From positions 1 through 64,000 of the forward strand of contig JAEUWI010000039.1 of the NCBI GenBank assembly GCA_016791475.1: DNA of 64,000 nucleotides, in the 5' to 3' direction. A program made the position numbers and the translations under genes. The stretch is from Candidatus Hydrogenedentota bacterium (lineage in GTDB: Bacteria; Hydrogenedentota; Hydrogenedentia; Hydrogenedentales; JAEUWI01). This document shows positions 32,271 to 41,754 of this stretch, piece by piece. The notes under the pieces were generated by a model. It ran no database searches. It was not told the origin of the DNA and saw only the letters and a program-made list of their open reading frames with translations. Every line of letters begins with the position of its first letter. Position 1 is the stretch's first letter.

Positions 32271-33701
32271 ATGAACGACGTATACACATCCCCCCTGGTG
32301 GAACGCTTTGCCACGCGCGAGATGGCGCAGATCTGGAGCGCCCAGAAGAAGTTTTCCACGTGGCGTCGCTGCTGGCTGGCGCTGGCGGAGGCGGAGCAGG
32401 CGCTGGGTCTCGATATCACCGACGAGCAAATAGCGGAACTGCGCGAGCACCTGGAAGACATCGACTTCGCGAAGGCGGCGGCCTACGAGCGCCAGACACG
32501 ACACGATGTGATGGCGCACATTCACGCCCTGGGCGAGATCGCCCCGAAGGCGAAACCGATTATTCACCTCGGCGCAACGAGTTGCTTCGTGGGCGACAAT
32601 ACGGACCTGATCCAGATCCGCGAGTCGTTGGAGCTCATTCTGGCGAAGGCCGTGGCAGTGCTGGCGCGATTGAAAGTCTTCGCGCTGAAGTGGAAAGACC
32701 TCCCCACGCTGGGCTTCACGCATTACCAGCCCGCGCAGGTGGTCACGGTGGGCAAGCGCGCGTGCCTGTGGGCTCAGGATCTGGCGATGGATGTGGAAGA
32801 TCTCGAAGACATCCTGGCGCGGTTGCGCTGCCGGGGCGTAAAAGGCACCACGGGCACCCAGGCCTCTTTCATGGCCCTTTTCGACGGCGATTCCGACAAG
32901 GTGCGTAAGCTCGATCAGCTCGTAGCCGAGAAGCTCGGCTTCAAGAGCTCTTATGGCGTCACGGGGCAGACCTATCCGCGCAAGGTGGACACGCTGGTGC
33001 TCCGCGTACTTGCGGGCATCGGCGAAAGTACCCACAAGTTCGCGACGGATATGCGCCTGCTGCAAAACCTGAAGGAAATCGAAGAGCCCTTCGAGTCCAC
33101 TCAGGTGGGCAGCTCCGCCATGGCCTACAAGCGTAATCCCATGCGCTGCGAGCGAGCCTGCGCCCTCTCCCGCTTCCTCATGGTGCAGCCGCTGCACAGC
33201 GAGTTCACCACGGCGACGCAATGGTTCGAGCGCACCCTGGACGACTCCGCGATCCGCCGCTTGAGCCTGCCCGAGGCCTTCCTCGCGGCGGACGGCGTGC
33301 TGAACCTCTATCTCAACGTGATGGAGAATCCGGCGGTCTATCCGAAGGTCATCGAGAAGCACCTCTGGGCCGAGTTGCCCTTCATGGCCACGGAAAACAT
33401 TATCATGGCCGGGGTGAAGCGCGGTGGCGATCGCCAGGAGCTCCACGAGGTCATCCGCACCCACAGCCACAAGGCTGGCGCGGTGGTGAAGGAAGAAGGC
33501 AAGGACAATGACCTGCTCGAACGCCTGGCTGGCGACCCCGCCATCGGAATGACACTGGAAGAAATCCACGCAAGCATCGATCTCAAGGAGTTTGTCGGTC
33601 GCGCGCCCATGCAGGTCGTCGAATTCATTGAGGGCGAAATCGACCCCATCCTGGATCGGAACAAGGACCGCGCGGGCGTTTCTTCCGACGTGCGAGTCTG
33701 A
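32271..33701 (+). CDS. purB: Adenylosuccinate lyase
   Basis: 476 aa with GAGG before the ATG. Fumarase/aspartase superfamily: substrate loop GTTGTQASFMALFDG, and signature SSAMAYKRNPMRCERAC (the SSxMxxKxNPxxxE motif). A catalytic His lies in ETRHDVMAHIHALGE, and TSCFVGDNTDL is typical of the PurB type with the longer C-terminal ADSL domain. It acts twice in purine synthesis, at SAICAR and adenylosuccinate, releasing fumarate. Downstream of PurO and only 7 nt before the next gene's start. Confidence 0.95.
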   Translation: MNDVYTSPLVERFATREMAQIWSAQKKFSTWRRCWLALAEAEQALGLDITDEQIAELREHLEDIDFAKAAAYERQTRHDVMAHIHALGEIAPKAKPIIHLGATSCFVGDNTDLIQIRESLELILAKAVAVLARLKVFALKWKDLPTLGFTHYQPAQVVTVGKRACLWAQDLAMDVEDLEDILARLRCRGVKGTTGTQASFMALFDGDSDKVRKLDQLVAEKLGFKSSYGVTGQTYPRKVDTLVLRVLAGIGESTHKFATDMRLLQNLKEIEEPFESTQVGSSAMAYKRNPMRCERACALSRFLMVQPLHSEFTTATQWFERTLDDSAIRRLSLPEAFLAADGVLNLYLNVMENPAVYPKVIEKHLWAELPFMATENIIMAGVKRGGDRQELHEVIRTHSHKAGAVVKEEGKDNDLLERLAGDPAIGMTLEEIHASIDLKEFVGRAPMQVVEFIEGEIDPILDRNKDRAGVSSDVRV

Positions 33702-33708
33702 GGCACCC

Positions 33709-34644
33709 GTGAAGACGGCGGCCATCGTCAATCCCCGGGCGGGCCAGTGGCGCTGCGAGCGCCGCTGGCGGGCGCAGCAGTCGGCCCTGCGCGAGATGGT
33801 CGGCCCCATGAGGTACTGTCCCACGGAGGGGCCCGGGCATGGCGCCGAAATGGCCCGTGCCCTCCTGCGGGAGGGCTACGACCACATTATTTCGGCGGGT
33901 GGCGATGGCACCCACTTTGAAGTGGTCAATGGCTGGTTTGAGGACGGCAGTCCCATCAATCCCGAAGCACGCCTGACGGTACTGCCCATGGGGACGGGCT
34001 CCGACCTCGCCAAAGTGCTGGGTATCGCACCGGGGCTGCAGGGCATCACATCTCTCAAGGATAGCGAGGTCTTGCACGCCGATGTGGGGTGCATCACCTG
34101 CCCCCTGACCTACGGGGGCGAGACGCGCAGGATCTATTTCCTGAACATTGCCCACATCGGCATAGGGGCTTCCGCCTGCCGCTTCGTGAACGAGCACAGC
34201 AAAGCTCCGGGTGGATTCCTGTCCTACTTGCGGGCCATTCTCGTGACGCTGACTCGCTACCGACCCAAAGAGATGAAGATCCAGATTGGCGAGGTACTTC
34301 GAATTGAAGGGCCTACCCTCGACTTCGCGATCGCGAAGGGCTGCTACGATGCCGGCGGCCTGCTGCTTGCGCCCCATGCCCGACTGGACAATGGACTGTT
34401 TGACTGCTTCCACGTGGGCCCGATCGGATTCCTGGATGCCCTGCGGACCCTGCCCAAGCTCTACACGGGACGGCTCAGCGAACGACGCGACGTGGTGAAG
34501 TATGTGCGCGGCAGCCGCGTCGAGATCCAGGCCGACGAGGTGGTGGAAGTGGAAGTTGATGGGGAATTCGTGGGATATCTGCCCGCCGTGGTAACGCTGC
34601 TTCCCGGCGCGATCCGGTTGACCCGTTCGCGCCGGGAAGGTTGA
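33709..34644 (+). CDS. Diacylglycerol kinase-like lipid kinase (YegS/BmrU family)
   Basis: 311 aa from GTG 33709, which follows purB's stop by 7 nt with a GAGG before it; an upstream in-frame extension overlaps purB in another frame and lacks signals. NPRAGQWRCERRW opens the nucleotide-binding domain. SAGGDGTHFEVVNGW is the GGDGT signature and LPMGTGSDLAKVLG the second conserved loop. The C-terminal beta-sandwich contains CYDAGGLLLAPHARLDNGLFDCF, the region that holds the catalytic and Mg-binding acid in YegS. It phosphorylates a lipid or sphingoid substrate at the membrane; which one is unknown. Confidence 0.92.
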   Translation: MKTAAIVNPRAGQWRCERRWRAQQSALREMVGPMRYCPTEGPGHGAEMARALLREGYDHIISAGGDGTHFEVVNGWFEDGSPINPEARLTVLPMGTGSDLAKVLGIAPGLQGITSLKDSEVLHADVGCITCPLTYGGETRRIYFLNIAHIGIGASACRFVNEHSKAPGGFLSYLRAILVTLTRYRPKEMKIQIGEVLRIEGPTLDFAIAKGCYDAGGLLLAPHARLDNGLFDCFHVGPIGFLDALRTLPKLYTGRLSERRDVVKYVRGSRVEIQADEVVEVEVDGEFVGYLPAVVTLLPGAIRLTRSRREG

Positions 34645-34679
34645 GGCTGCCATCAAAGTCTGTTGGCCCCCGAGTTTCC

Positions 34680-36185
34680 TTAGAATTTCACCTGAACATC
34701 AAAATGGACGTAGTCCGCGTCTTCACCATCCGTGCCTCCCACGAATTCGAGGCCGTTGCGGGCGAAGAACTGGCCCTCTTCCAGGCCGTCGCCGGTGAAG
34801 AGGTGTTCCCAGGCCAGTGCAATGGAAAGGTCGGCGCTATACTGGTATTTGGCCATCAGGAAGGTGGTCCAGCCCAGGTCGTCGTCGTTGGCCCGGGTCC
34901 AGGCGGCGAAGGCCGGCCAGACCGGCGTGTCGAAAGTTTCGTCGATTTCAAAATGGGCCACGCGAAACAGCAACGAGATCTTTTCCGTGGGCTTGGCGCC
35001 GATACCCGCCCGGAGTTGCCAGAAGTTGGTCAACTCCTGCCCGATACCGAGATTCAAGCTGTAAGGTGTACCCATAAAGAGCGTATTGAAGGAAACGCTC
35101 GCACGACCTTCGCCGGGGAAAAGCCAGTCACGATAGCGGAAGTCCCGGTTGTCTTCCCCTTCAAAGAGAGCGCCCCCCAGGAAGATGCGAGGCTGCCAGT
35201 TGATGTCCAGGGTGTAGCCCACTTCCAGATCGGTGGCGAGGTTGTCGTGTTCCGCTTCCGTATCGCCGAAGACCACAGGGGCAAAGAGCGCGCCCACGTT
35301 GTCCGCATCGCCGAATTGATAGGCCAGTTCCCAATCATAGTCAAACGCGCCATAGGCCCCGAACACCCGCGTTCCAATCGTGTGGAGGTAGCTTGGCTCA
35401 TAGTCGTCGAGACCAAACCACGACTCCACCCACTCCCCCGCGCCGCTCAGGGTGGTGTCGTTGGCTTCGACGCCATCCCGCACCAGCATCCAGTAGGCCG
35501 ACAGCTTCGCCTCTTCCAGGCCCTTATAGGTGCCGTAGACCCCGTAGAAATCGGCATCTTCGTCGCCCGCGAGGGTCTCGGACAGCTTCATGGCCCAGCC
35601 GTCCACCTCGAGGGCTCCACTGGAATAAGTTAGCCGCGCCCCGTCAAAGCTGCGCCCGATGATCGCGGTGGTAATGTCATCCACCAGCCAGCCCTTGCCG
35701 AGCTTCATCTCCTGGCGGCCCAGTCGCAATCGCACCGGGTAGCCCAGGGTATTGCGCGTTTCGATGTAGGACTGGTACAGCGACACCGAACCGGCCCCGC
35801 CGCCCGCCCGGTCTACGCCGGTAATGTAGTTGCTTCGGAAATCCGTACCCCAGATGTCGAAGCTTTCAAATTCGATAACGGTGCTTACGTCATCGGTGAA
35901 GTCGGCCTTTACCTGAACGCGTGTCCGGTGCTCCACGTAAGCGAGATCGTGCCCGGCGTCATCGAAGTCGAAGCGGCTGTTCAAACCAAAGGGCCCCAGG
36001 GGGCGATTGGCAAAATTGTATCCCACATAGCGCGGGGTGGCCGGGCCGTTGACGGCGTTGCTGTAGTTGTCATTCCAGAAGCGACCGCGTATGCGGACTT
36101 CCCCCCCCACCTCCACGGACTGAAGTTCGGCGGCCACCGTGGCGGCGACACACAGGGAAAACAGGGCTATTGCTGAGACTTTCAT
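34680..36185 (-). CDS. Outer-membrane beta-barrel, alginate-export/porin-like
   Basis: 501 aa from ATG 36185, with GGGAG upstream; a longer frame to 36233 lacks a signal sequence. Residues 1-20 are a signal peptide (MKVSAIALFSLCVAATVAAE). The rest alternates in short amphipathic strands with aromatic girdles (GEVRIRGRFWND, HRTRVQVKADF, LGYPVRLRLGRQEMKLGKGWL) and ends in ...VHFDVQVKF, a C-terminal Phe recognised by the BAM machinery. The GRQEMKLGKGWLVDD stretch suits the alginate-export porin family (PF13372). Probably a diffusion channel for an anionic or sugar substrate. Confidence 0.85.
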   Translation of the reverse strand: MKVSAIALFSLCVAATVAAELQSVEVGGEVRIRGRFWNDNYSNAVNGPATPRYVGYNFANRPLGPFGLNSRFDFDDAGHDLAYVEHRTRVQVKADFTDDVSTVIEFESFDIWGTDFRSNYITGVDRAGGGAGSVSLYQSYIETRNTLGYPVRLRLGRQEMKLGKGWLVDDITTAIIGRSFDGARLTYSSGALEVDGWAMKLSETLAGDEDADFYGVYGTYKGLEEAKLSAYWMLVRDGVEANDTTLSGAGEWVESWFGLDDYEPSYLHTIGTRVFGAYGAFDYDWELAYQFGDADNVGALFAPVVFGDTEAEHDNLATDLEVGYTLDINWQPRIFLGGALFEGEDNRDFRYRDWLFPGEGRASVSFNTLFMGTPYSLNLGIGQELTNFWQLRAGIGAKPTEKISLLFRVAHFEIDETFDTPVWPAFAAWTRANDDDLGWTTFLMAKYQYSADLSIALAWEHLFTGDGLEEGQFFARNGLEFVGGTDGEDADYVHFDVQVKF

Positions 36186-36246
36186 GGTCTGGCTGACTCC
36201 CGATGGTGGTGGATGATGGGGCGGCTTAAACATGTATTGTGTTTAC

Positions 36247-36275
36247 ATTATATTCTCCCTTCGGTGGACAATCAA
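36247..36275 (-). promoter_or_regulatory. Predicted sigma70 promoter of the porin gene
   Basis: On the minus strand TTGATT (36275-36270), a 17-nt spacer and a perfect TATAAT (36252-36247). The predicted start lies near 36240, 55 nt before the ATG. Confidence 0.7.
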
Positions 36276-36516
36276 CCTGTTTCTCTGGGACCGGAAACGC
36301 CTCCGGGTCGCCGGGTTCAGGGGAGGCGCACAGGGTACAAGGCGTGTAAGTCTTTGCTGCGCCAAGGGGATAGTTAAAGTTTTTTCTGTTGGGTGCCGAT
36401 AGCTAAGAATGCGTAATGAGGCGCCTGGTTGGTACCTTTGCGTCGGGGCATCTGGCAAAGGCATTACTTGGGAAGGCGAGAACGATGTTCTTTTGCGGGA
36501 ACAGAGGAAGAAGACC
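36276..36516. other. Intergenic region between porin and coiled-coil genes
   Basis: The divergent upstream region. An in-frame extension of the coiled-coil gene back to 36409 is open but lacks coiled-coil composition and a ribosome-binding site, so it is treated as 5' leader. No promoter as clear as that of the porin was found for the plus strand. Confidence 0.4.
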
Positions 36517-39500
36517 ATGTCACGGGACCCCGTCTATGGGCAGTTGGAAAACACCATTGCGAACTGGACCGAGGAAGTAACCCAGGCGCACAACCAGCTC
36601 ACCAGCCAGATTGCGGAAGCGCGGGATCAACTGGATACCCTCTCCACAATCATGGCGCGCCGCCAGGGCGAATCCAGCGCGCTGGCCAAGTCCAGGGAAG
36701 ACATTGCCCGGCTGAAAGAGGCGGTGCGCAAGCGGGACTCGGAGCTGCAGCAAATGCAGTCGGAGCGTGAGACCCTGGCGCGTCGCAACTCCCTTGCGGA
36801 GCAGCAGAAGCTTCAGGCCGAGGAACGAATCGCGGTGCTGCGCGCGGAGCGGGAACAGCTTGATCGTTCCCTGGGCGAGTCGCGCATGGATACGCGTGAA
36901 GCGCTGGCGCGGGTGTCCGCCCTGGAGATTGAGCTTGCGGCCTGCCGCGATACGATCCAGGAACAGCAACGGGACGCCGACGGGGACAAGGCCCGCATTG
37001 AGGCGCTGAATGCCCGCATGGCCGAACTGCAGGAAGAGTTGAGCGCGCTTACGCGCCGTGCTCTGACCGGCGAGCATGAAGTGGGGACGCTGTCCGAGCG
37101 CCTTGCGAATTCCGAGACGGAGCACCAGCATGCCCGGGCGGATCTGGCCCTGAAGCAGCGCGAGCTCGAGCAACTGGGCAGTGTGCTTGCCGAGCGGGAA
37201 GCGCACCTGGCGTCGGCGCAGCAGCAGATTCTCGAGAACCAGAACGAGATCGGCTGCCTGCAAATCGAAATCGCGCGGATCGGCCGGGAGCGCGACACAC
37301 TCGCGGTCGAATCGGGCCTGGTTCTGGAAGAGAAGTCAAGTCTTGAAGGGCGCATATCCCAGATGGCGCAGCAGGCGTGGGAAATCCGTCGGGAGAATGA
37401 GCAACTCATCGAGACGCTGGCGGGCCTGCGGAGCGCCCTGGCGGACAGCTCGCGGCTGCTGGATGAGACCACGCGGTCGCTGAACGAACTGCAACAGGCC
37501 CACAGCAGCCTGCAGGAAAATTTCGAGCAGTGCCAGGCGGAGCTTGAGGAAGCCAGCCGCTGTGCCCAGCAGCGTCAGGAGGACTACCTTCAGCTTCAGG
37601 ACGCGCACGAACAGGTGCAGTCGGCCCTCGCCTCCTACAGGGAAACGCTGGAGAAGCTGAAGCAGGAGCGGGCCGGGTTGACCCGGGAACTGGAGCGGCG
37701 GGACGGCGAACTTGCGGCCTCCCGAGCTCACGGAGAAATGCTCCAGCGTGAGAAGAGCCAGCTTGCGGCGAGCGGCGCGGAACTTGAAAGCCGCCTCGCG
37801 GCGAGTGGCGAGGCCCTCAGCGCCGCGACGGAGCGCTATGATGTAACGATTCAGTCTCTGGCCGAGGCGCGTTCCCACCTTGCCGACGCGGAGGCTCGCC
37901 TGGAGGCGCTGCGGGTCCGTGAGCACGAGCTGGCGACCCGATTGGACGCGGCACGGAGCGAAATATCCGACGGACATCACACCGTCGAAGCACTTCGCGC
38001 GGAGCTGGAAGGGCGCGACCAGGCCATTCTCGGGGCCAACGAGGAAATCGCCTCCCTGCGGGAAAGCCTCTGGACTACGGGCGAGGAAAAGGGCGAGTTG
38101 CGGGACCGCGTACTCGAACTCGAATCCCTCCAGGAAGGGCTTCGTACCGAGCGGGACGCGACGGAGCGGGAGCTTCGGGCTCAACTGGCCGACCGCGACT
38201 TTGCCATCGCCGAAATCGAGAAGGAGCTTAGCGCGGTACGGGAGGAACTCATGCGCGCGGGCCGGCTCGGCGCCGAATTGCTGGAGCGGGCGGGTCAACT
38301 GGAGGCGGAGCTTGAGGGAGAGCGGGTGGCCCTTTCGGAAGTGCGCGCGTCCCTGGAACAGATTCGGGTGGCGCACGCGGAGCTGGGCTCGGAGAATGCC
38401 CTGCTGGCGAGCACGCTGGAGCACACCCATCAAACCAATGCGGCGCTCCTGGACTCGTTGCGCCTTTCCGAAGCGCGGGAACAATCACTCTCGACGGATT
38501 TGGCGTCGCTGCGGGCCGAGCGCGACGACGTGGCCCGGAGCCTGGTCGAGGCTTCAGCCGACCTCGATTGCCGCCGGCAGGAATTGGCGCGACTTTCCGA
38601 GGATCGGGAGGCCCTGCGGCTTCGCTATGATTCCGTGACTGAGGAGCGCGACCGTCTGACGGCGACGGTCGCGGCCCATGAGCAGGCCCAACAGGGGCTG
38701 GAGCAGGAACTTCGCGGTCGGATGGCCGTGCTGGAGACGCTGGAAGCGGACTTGGAATCGACCCGCCAGCGCTACGCGAACTTGGAGCAGTTGCTTGCCA
38801 CGGAGCGCGCGGAATACACGGCCAGCCTGACCCAGGCGCGGGAGGAACAGCAGTCGCTCCTTCGCGCGATCGATGAGGAACAGGCGGCGGCCCAGCAATT
38901 GCAGGCCGTGATTCGGGATCACGAGAACGCGGCCCTGGCCTCGGAGCGGCGCATCAATCACGCGGAATCGGCCATTGCCGCGCTGACCGTCCAGGCGCGG
39001 GAAATCCAGGCGCACTTCAGCGAGGAACTCCGGCAGGCCAAGGCGCGCCACGAAGAGGTGGAGACGGTACTTCAGCAGCGGGAGCATGAACTTACCCAGC
39101 GCGCGGCGCTGGTGAAGCAACGCGAGGGAGAACTGGAATCCGCCAACCGGGCCCTTTCACGCCTCGAACAGAACTTGGCGGCCCAGAAGGAACAGTTTGA
39201 GAGCGTGCGCACGGGGCTGGAGTGCGATATTGACGCGGCGAACAACCGCGTCCGCGCGACGGAGGCCGCGCTGCAGGGCACGCGGGCCGAGAACAGCGCG
39301 CTGGCCAACGTGCTGAAGGAGAAGGAAGAACTTATCGGGCGCGAGCAGCGGTCACGGCAGCAGCTCGAAAGCGCGCGGCTCGCCCTGTCGCAGGACCTGG
39401 ACACGGCGAAGAAGCGGGTGGCTATTACGGATGCGGAGAATGAGAGCCTGACGACGCAACTTCAGAATGCGACGATTCGCGAAAAGGAAACCGCGCGGGA

Positions 39501-39831
39501 GCTGTCCCTGGCCCAGGCCACGATCCGCTCCCTCCAGGAGACCATCCAGCAGAAGGAGAACGCGGTACAGCAGGAGAAGATTCGCACGGCCCAACTCCTG
39601 CACCAGACCGTTTCCGCGCTGCAGTCGGAACTCACGCAGATCAACACGGGCGACGCCCAGCGGGGCCCCTCCAGCAAGTGGATGAGCGCATTGAACCTCG
39701 ATGGGCGGATGGCCGCGGAAGATTCCCAACGGGAACTGCCCTTTTCTGGTGACGAGAACGGCGCGATTCCGGGGAATGGCGCTGCGAATGGCAACGGCAC
39801 ACACTATGGCGCGGGCCACACGAACAGGTAG
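36517..39831 (+). CDS. Giant coiled-coil protein of unknown function
   Basis: 1104 aa from ATG 36517, preceded by GAGGAAG. The protein is continuous heptad-repeat coiled coil from about residue 15 to 1040, with many near-repeats (RERDTLA, ELRAQLADRDFAIAE, LEADLESTRQRYANLEQ, LEQNLAAQKEQFE). There are no ATP-binding, membrane or signal-peptide segments. It ends in a flexible Gly/Asn/Ala tail (GNGAANGNGTHYG). It resembles myosin-tail, SMC-arm or filament-forming scaffold proteins without their heads. A cytoplasmic scaffold or intermediate-filament-like role is plausible. It is followed 48 nt later by a PAS sensor that begins with its own coiled coil, so the two may work together. I recognise no family. 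Confidence 0.85.
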   Translation: MSRDPVYGQLENTIANWTEEVTQAHNQLTSQIAEARDQLDTLSTIMARRQGESSALAKSREDIARLKEAVRKRDSELQQMQSERETLARRNSLAEQQKLQAEERIAVLRAEREQLDRSLGESRMDTREALARVSALEIELAACRDTIQEQQRDADGDKARIEALNARMAELQEELSALTRRALTGEHEVGTLSERLANSETEHQHARADLALKQRELEQLGSVLAEREAHLASAQQQILENQNEIGCLQIEIARIGRERDTLAVESGLVLEEKSSLEGRISQMAQQAWEIRRENEQLIETLAGLRSALADSSRLLDETTRSLNELQQAHSSLQENFEQCQAELEEASRCAQQRQEDYLQLQDAHEQVQSALASYRETLEKLKQERAGLTRELERRDGELAASRAHGEMLQREKSQLAASGAELESRLAASGEALSAATERYDVTIQSLAEARSHLADAEARLEALRVREHELATRLDAARSEISDGHHTVEALRAELEGRDQAILGANEEIASLRESLWTTGEEKGELRDRVLELESLQEGLRTERDATERELRAQLADRDFAIAEIEKELSAVREELMRAGRLGAELLERAGQLEAELEGERVALSEVRASLEQIRVAHAELGSENALLASTLEHTHQTNAALLDSLRLSEAREQSLSTDLASLRAERDDVARSLVEASADLDCRRQELARLSEDREALRLRYDSVTEERDRLTATVAAHEQAQQGLEQELRGRMAVLETLEADLESTRQRYANLEQLLATERAEYTASLTQAREEQQSLLRAIDEEQAAAQQLQAVIRDHENAALASERRINHAESAIAALTVQAREIQAHFSEELRQAKARHEEVETVLQQREHELTQRAALVKQREGELESANRALSRLEQNLAAQKEQFESVRTGLECDIDAANNRVRATEAALQGTRAENSALANVLKEKEELIGREQRSRQQLESARLALSQDLDTAKKRVAITDAENESLTTQLQNATIREKETARELSLAQATIRSLQETIQQKENAVQQEKIRTAQLLHQTVSALQSELTQINTGDAQRGPSSKWMSALNLDGRMAAEDSQRELPFSGDENGAIPGNGAANGNGTHYGAGHTNR

Positions 39832-39879
39832 AATATTGCCGAGATCACCGGCTCCAACCAAGGCGTTACATCCACTCTC

Positions 39880-41658
39880 ATGAAGGATTCCGGCAAGCGA
39901 AAATCGGCCCTCCAGCGGGAGGTGCAGCAATTGCGCAAGCAATTGGCCGAAGCCCAGTCGGCGCGTAACGAGTTGTTCCGCGCGGAGCGGGCCCTTGCCC
40001 AGTACTGGAGCGTGCTGGACGCCATCCTTTCTGGAACTCCCGACCTCTACGCCATCAAGGGGACGAACTACACCTATCAGGCGGCGAACCGCGCCTTTTG
40101 TCGTTTCACCGGTCTGCCGGAACACGAAATTCGCGGAAGGGGCGATTTTGAGGTCTTTCCCGGACGACTGGCCGAAATCTTCCATCAGGATGATGTGCGG
40201 GTACTGCAAGCGGCGGCGCCGGCCAACTTCGAGACGCGCGTCAGCTTTCAGGATAGTCCGCGGTGGCTGCGCTTCACGAAGCGGCCGGTGTTTGATAGGG
40301 AAGGTCGCTGCGCCGGCATTTTATGCGTTGTGCAGGACGTAAGCGCGCTGGCCCGCTGTCGGGATCAGCAGGACATACTGACGGGGGCGGCCCACCGCTG
40401 TTTCTGGTGTACCGATGTCCATGATCACATCGTGGACGTAAACGACGCCTACTGCCTGCTGTCGGGTTACGGTCGGGAAGAACTCCTGGGCAAGAACATG
40501 CGCGATATCGAAATGATGGGGTCGCCCGAGGAGCACGGGGAACGAAACCAGCGAATTATGAAGCTGGGTACGGGTTCCTATCACACGTTGCACCGGAGCA
40601 AGTCCAACACCATTGTCGAGTTTGACGTGGAGGCGGTTTACCTGCCGGTAAACGGGGGGCGCTTCTACCGCTACTTTCGATTGCGCGCCGAGGCGCCGGA
40701 AAGTCGGCCCACTGCCCTTCCCGGTGTGGAGCCCGCCGCGACGGGCGCGCCGCTGGTCCCCCACCGTCGCGTTCTGAACTTGAACGATATTCTCGTCGCC
40801 GCCATCCATCAGGAGATCGACCAGATTCCGGCGGGCATTTCCATTCGCAAGCTCCTCGATCCGAAGCTCATGAATACGGTGGCGAACTCCGCGCAGATCA
40901 CACAAGTGATCTTGAACATCACCACAAACGCGGTGGAATCCATGGACGGTCGGGGGCATCTGACCTATACCACGCGCAACGTCGAGCTCACGCGGGAGTG
41001 GCTCAGCGACAATCCGCGCCTCAAACCGGGGCACTACGTGTACCTGGCAATCAGCGATACGGGGCGGGGAATCAGTCCGTCGCTGGCGGGCAAGATTTTC
41101 GAGCCGTTTATCACCACGAAGTTCAAGGGACGGGGTATGGGTCTGGCCTCGGTGGCGCGCAATGTGGAGGAGCACAATGGCCTGGTGACCGTCAAGAGCG
41201 AAGTCGACAAAGGCAGCACCTTTACGGTCTACCTCCCCGCCACGGAAGCCCTCCTGGAATCGAGCAACACGTCGCCCCAGATTCCTTCGGGGACGGAGAC
41301 GATTCTATTTATTGATCCCGAGTCGCGCGTGCTGGACGAGGCGCGGCGGATTCTGGAGCGCCTGGCCTATACCGTGGTGCTCACGACGGATGTGGAGGAG
41401 GCCATCCACTGCACGACTTCTCGCGTTCCCCCCGTGGATGCCATCGTCGTGGATACGGCCGCGACCCATCGCTACAGCGGCGATCTTGTCGCGGATCTGC
41501 GCGCCGCGAACCCTGATGTGAAAATCATTCTCGCGGGTTCCGACGAATTGGACGACTGGGCGCAGGATCTGCTCGATGCGGGCGCCAATGCCTATGTGAA
41601 GAAGCCCTTCCGCCCTGAAGTGCTCGCGCCGAAGATCCGGAAGACCCTCGATAGTTGA
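39880..41658 (+). CDS. PAS-HATPase-REC sensor lacking the DHp (phospho-acceptor His) domain
   Basis: 592 aa. Residues 1-45 are a coiled coil. Two PAS modules follow (about 48-158 and 165-285; the second contains CTDVHDHIVDVNDAY). Next comes a HATPase domain with N-box ITQVILNITTNAVESM, G1 ISDTGRGISPS and G2 GRGMGLASVAR. A receiver domain ends the protein (Asp in AIVVDTAATHRYSG, Lys in AYVKKPFRPE; the N-terminal acid pair is reduced to one Asp in LFIDPES). Between PAS2 and HATPase there are only about 45 residues with no H-box, so the usual DHp helix pair is missing. It may be a histidine-kinase-like ATPase acting on a separate His protein, or a degenerate sensor. No ribosome-binding site is obvious. 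Confidence 0.88.
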   Translation: MKDSGKRKSALQREVQQLRKQLAEAQSARNELFRAERALAQYWSVLDAILSGTPDLYAIKGTNYTYQAANRAFCRFTGLPEHEIRGRGDFEVFPGRLAEIFHQDDVRVLQAAAPANFETRVSFQDSPRWLRFTKRPVFDREGRCAGILCVVQDVSALARCRDQQDILTGAAHRCFWCTDVHDHIVDVNDAYCLLSGYGREELLGKNMRDIEMMGSPEEHGERNQRIMKLGTGSYHTLHRSKSNTIVEFDVEAVYLPVNGGRFYRYFRLRAEAPESRPTALPGVEPAATGAPLVPHRRVLNLNDILVAAIHQEIDQIPAGISIRKLLDPKLMNTVANSAQITQVILNITTNAVESMDGRGHLTYTTRNVELTREWLSDNPRLKPGHYVYLAISDTGRGISPSLAGKIFEPFITTKFKGRGMGLASVARNVEEHNGLVTVKSEVDKGSTFTVYLPATEALLESSNTSPQIPSGTETILFIDPESRVLDEARRILERLAYTVVLTTDVEEAIHCTTSRVPPVDAIVVDTAATHRYSGDLVADLRAANPDVKIILAGSDELDDWAQDLLDAGANAYVKKPFRPEVLAPKIRKTLDS

Positions 41659-41681
41659 GCGGTCGCTTCCAACAACTATCT

Positions 41682-41711
41682 TTGCATCGCTCTCCGCGCC
41701 TGTACTATTCT
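41682..41711 (+). promoter_or_regulatory. Predicted promoter of the GT2/ATP-grasp pair
   Basis: TTGCAT (41682-41687), an 18-nt spacer and TATTCT (41706-41711); predicted start near 41718, 37 nt before the ATG. Confidence 0.5.
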
Positions 41712-41754
41712 GTGGGTTCAGACTCCCATATTCCCCCCAGCACAGGAATTCCGC

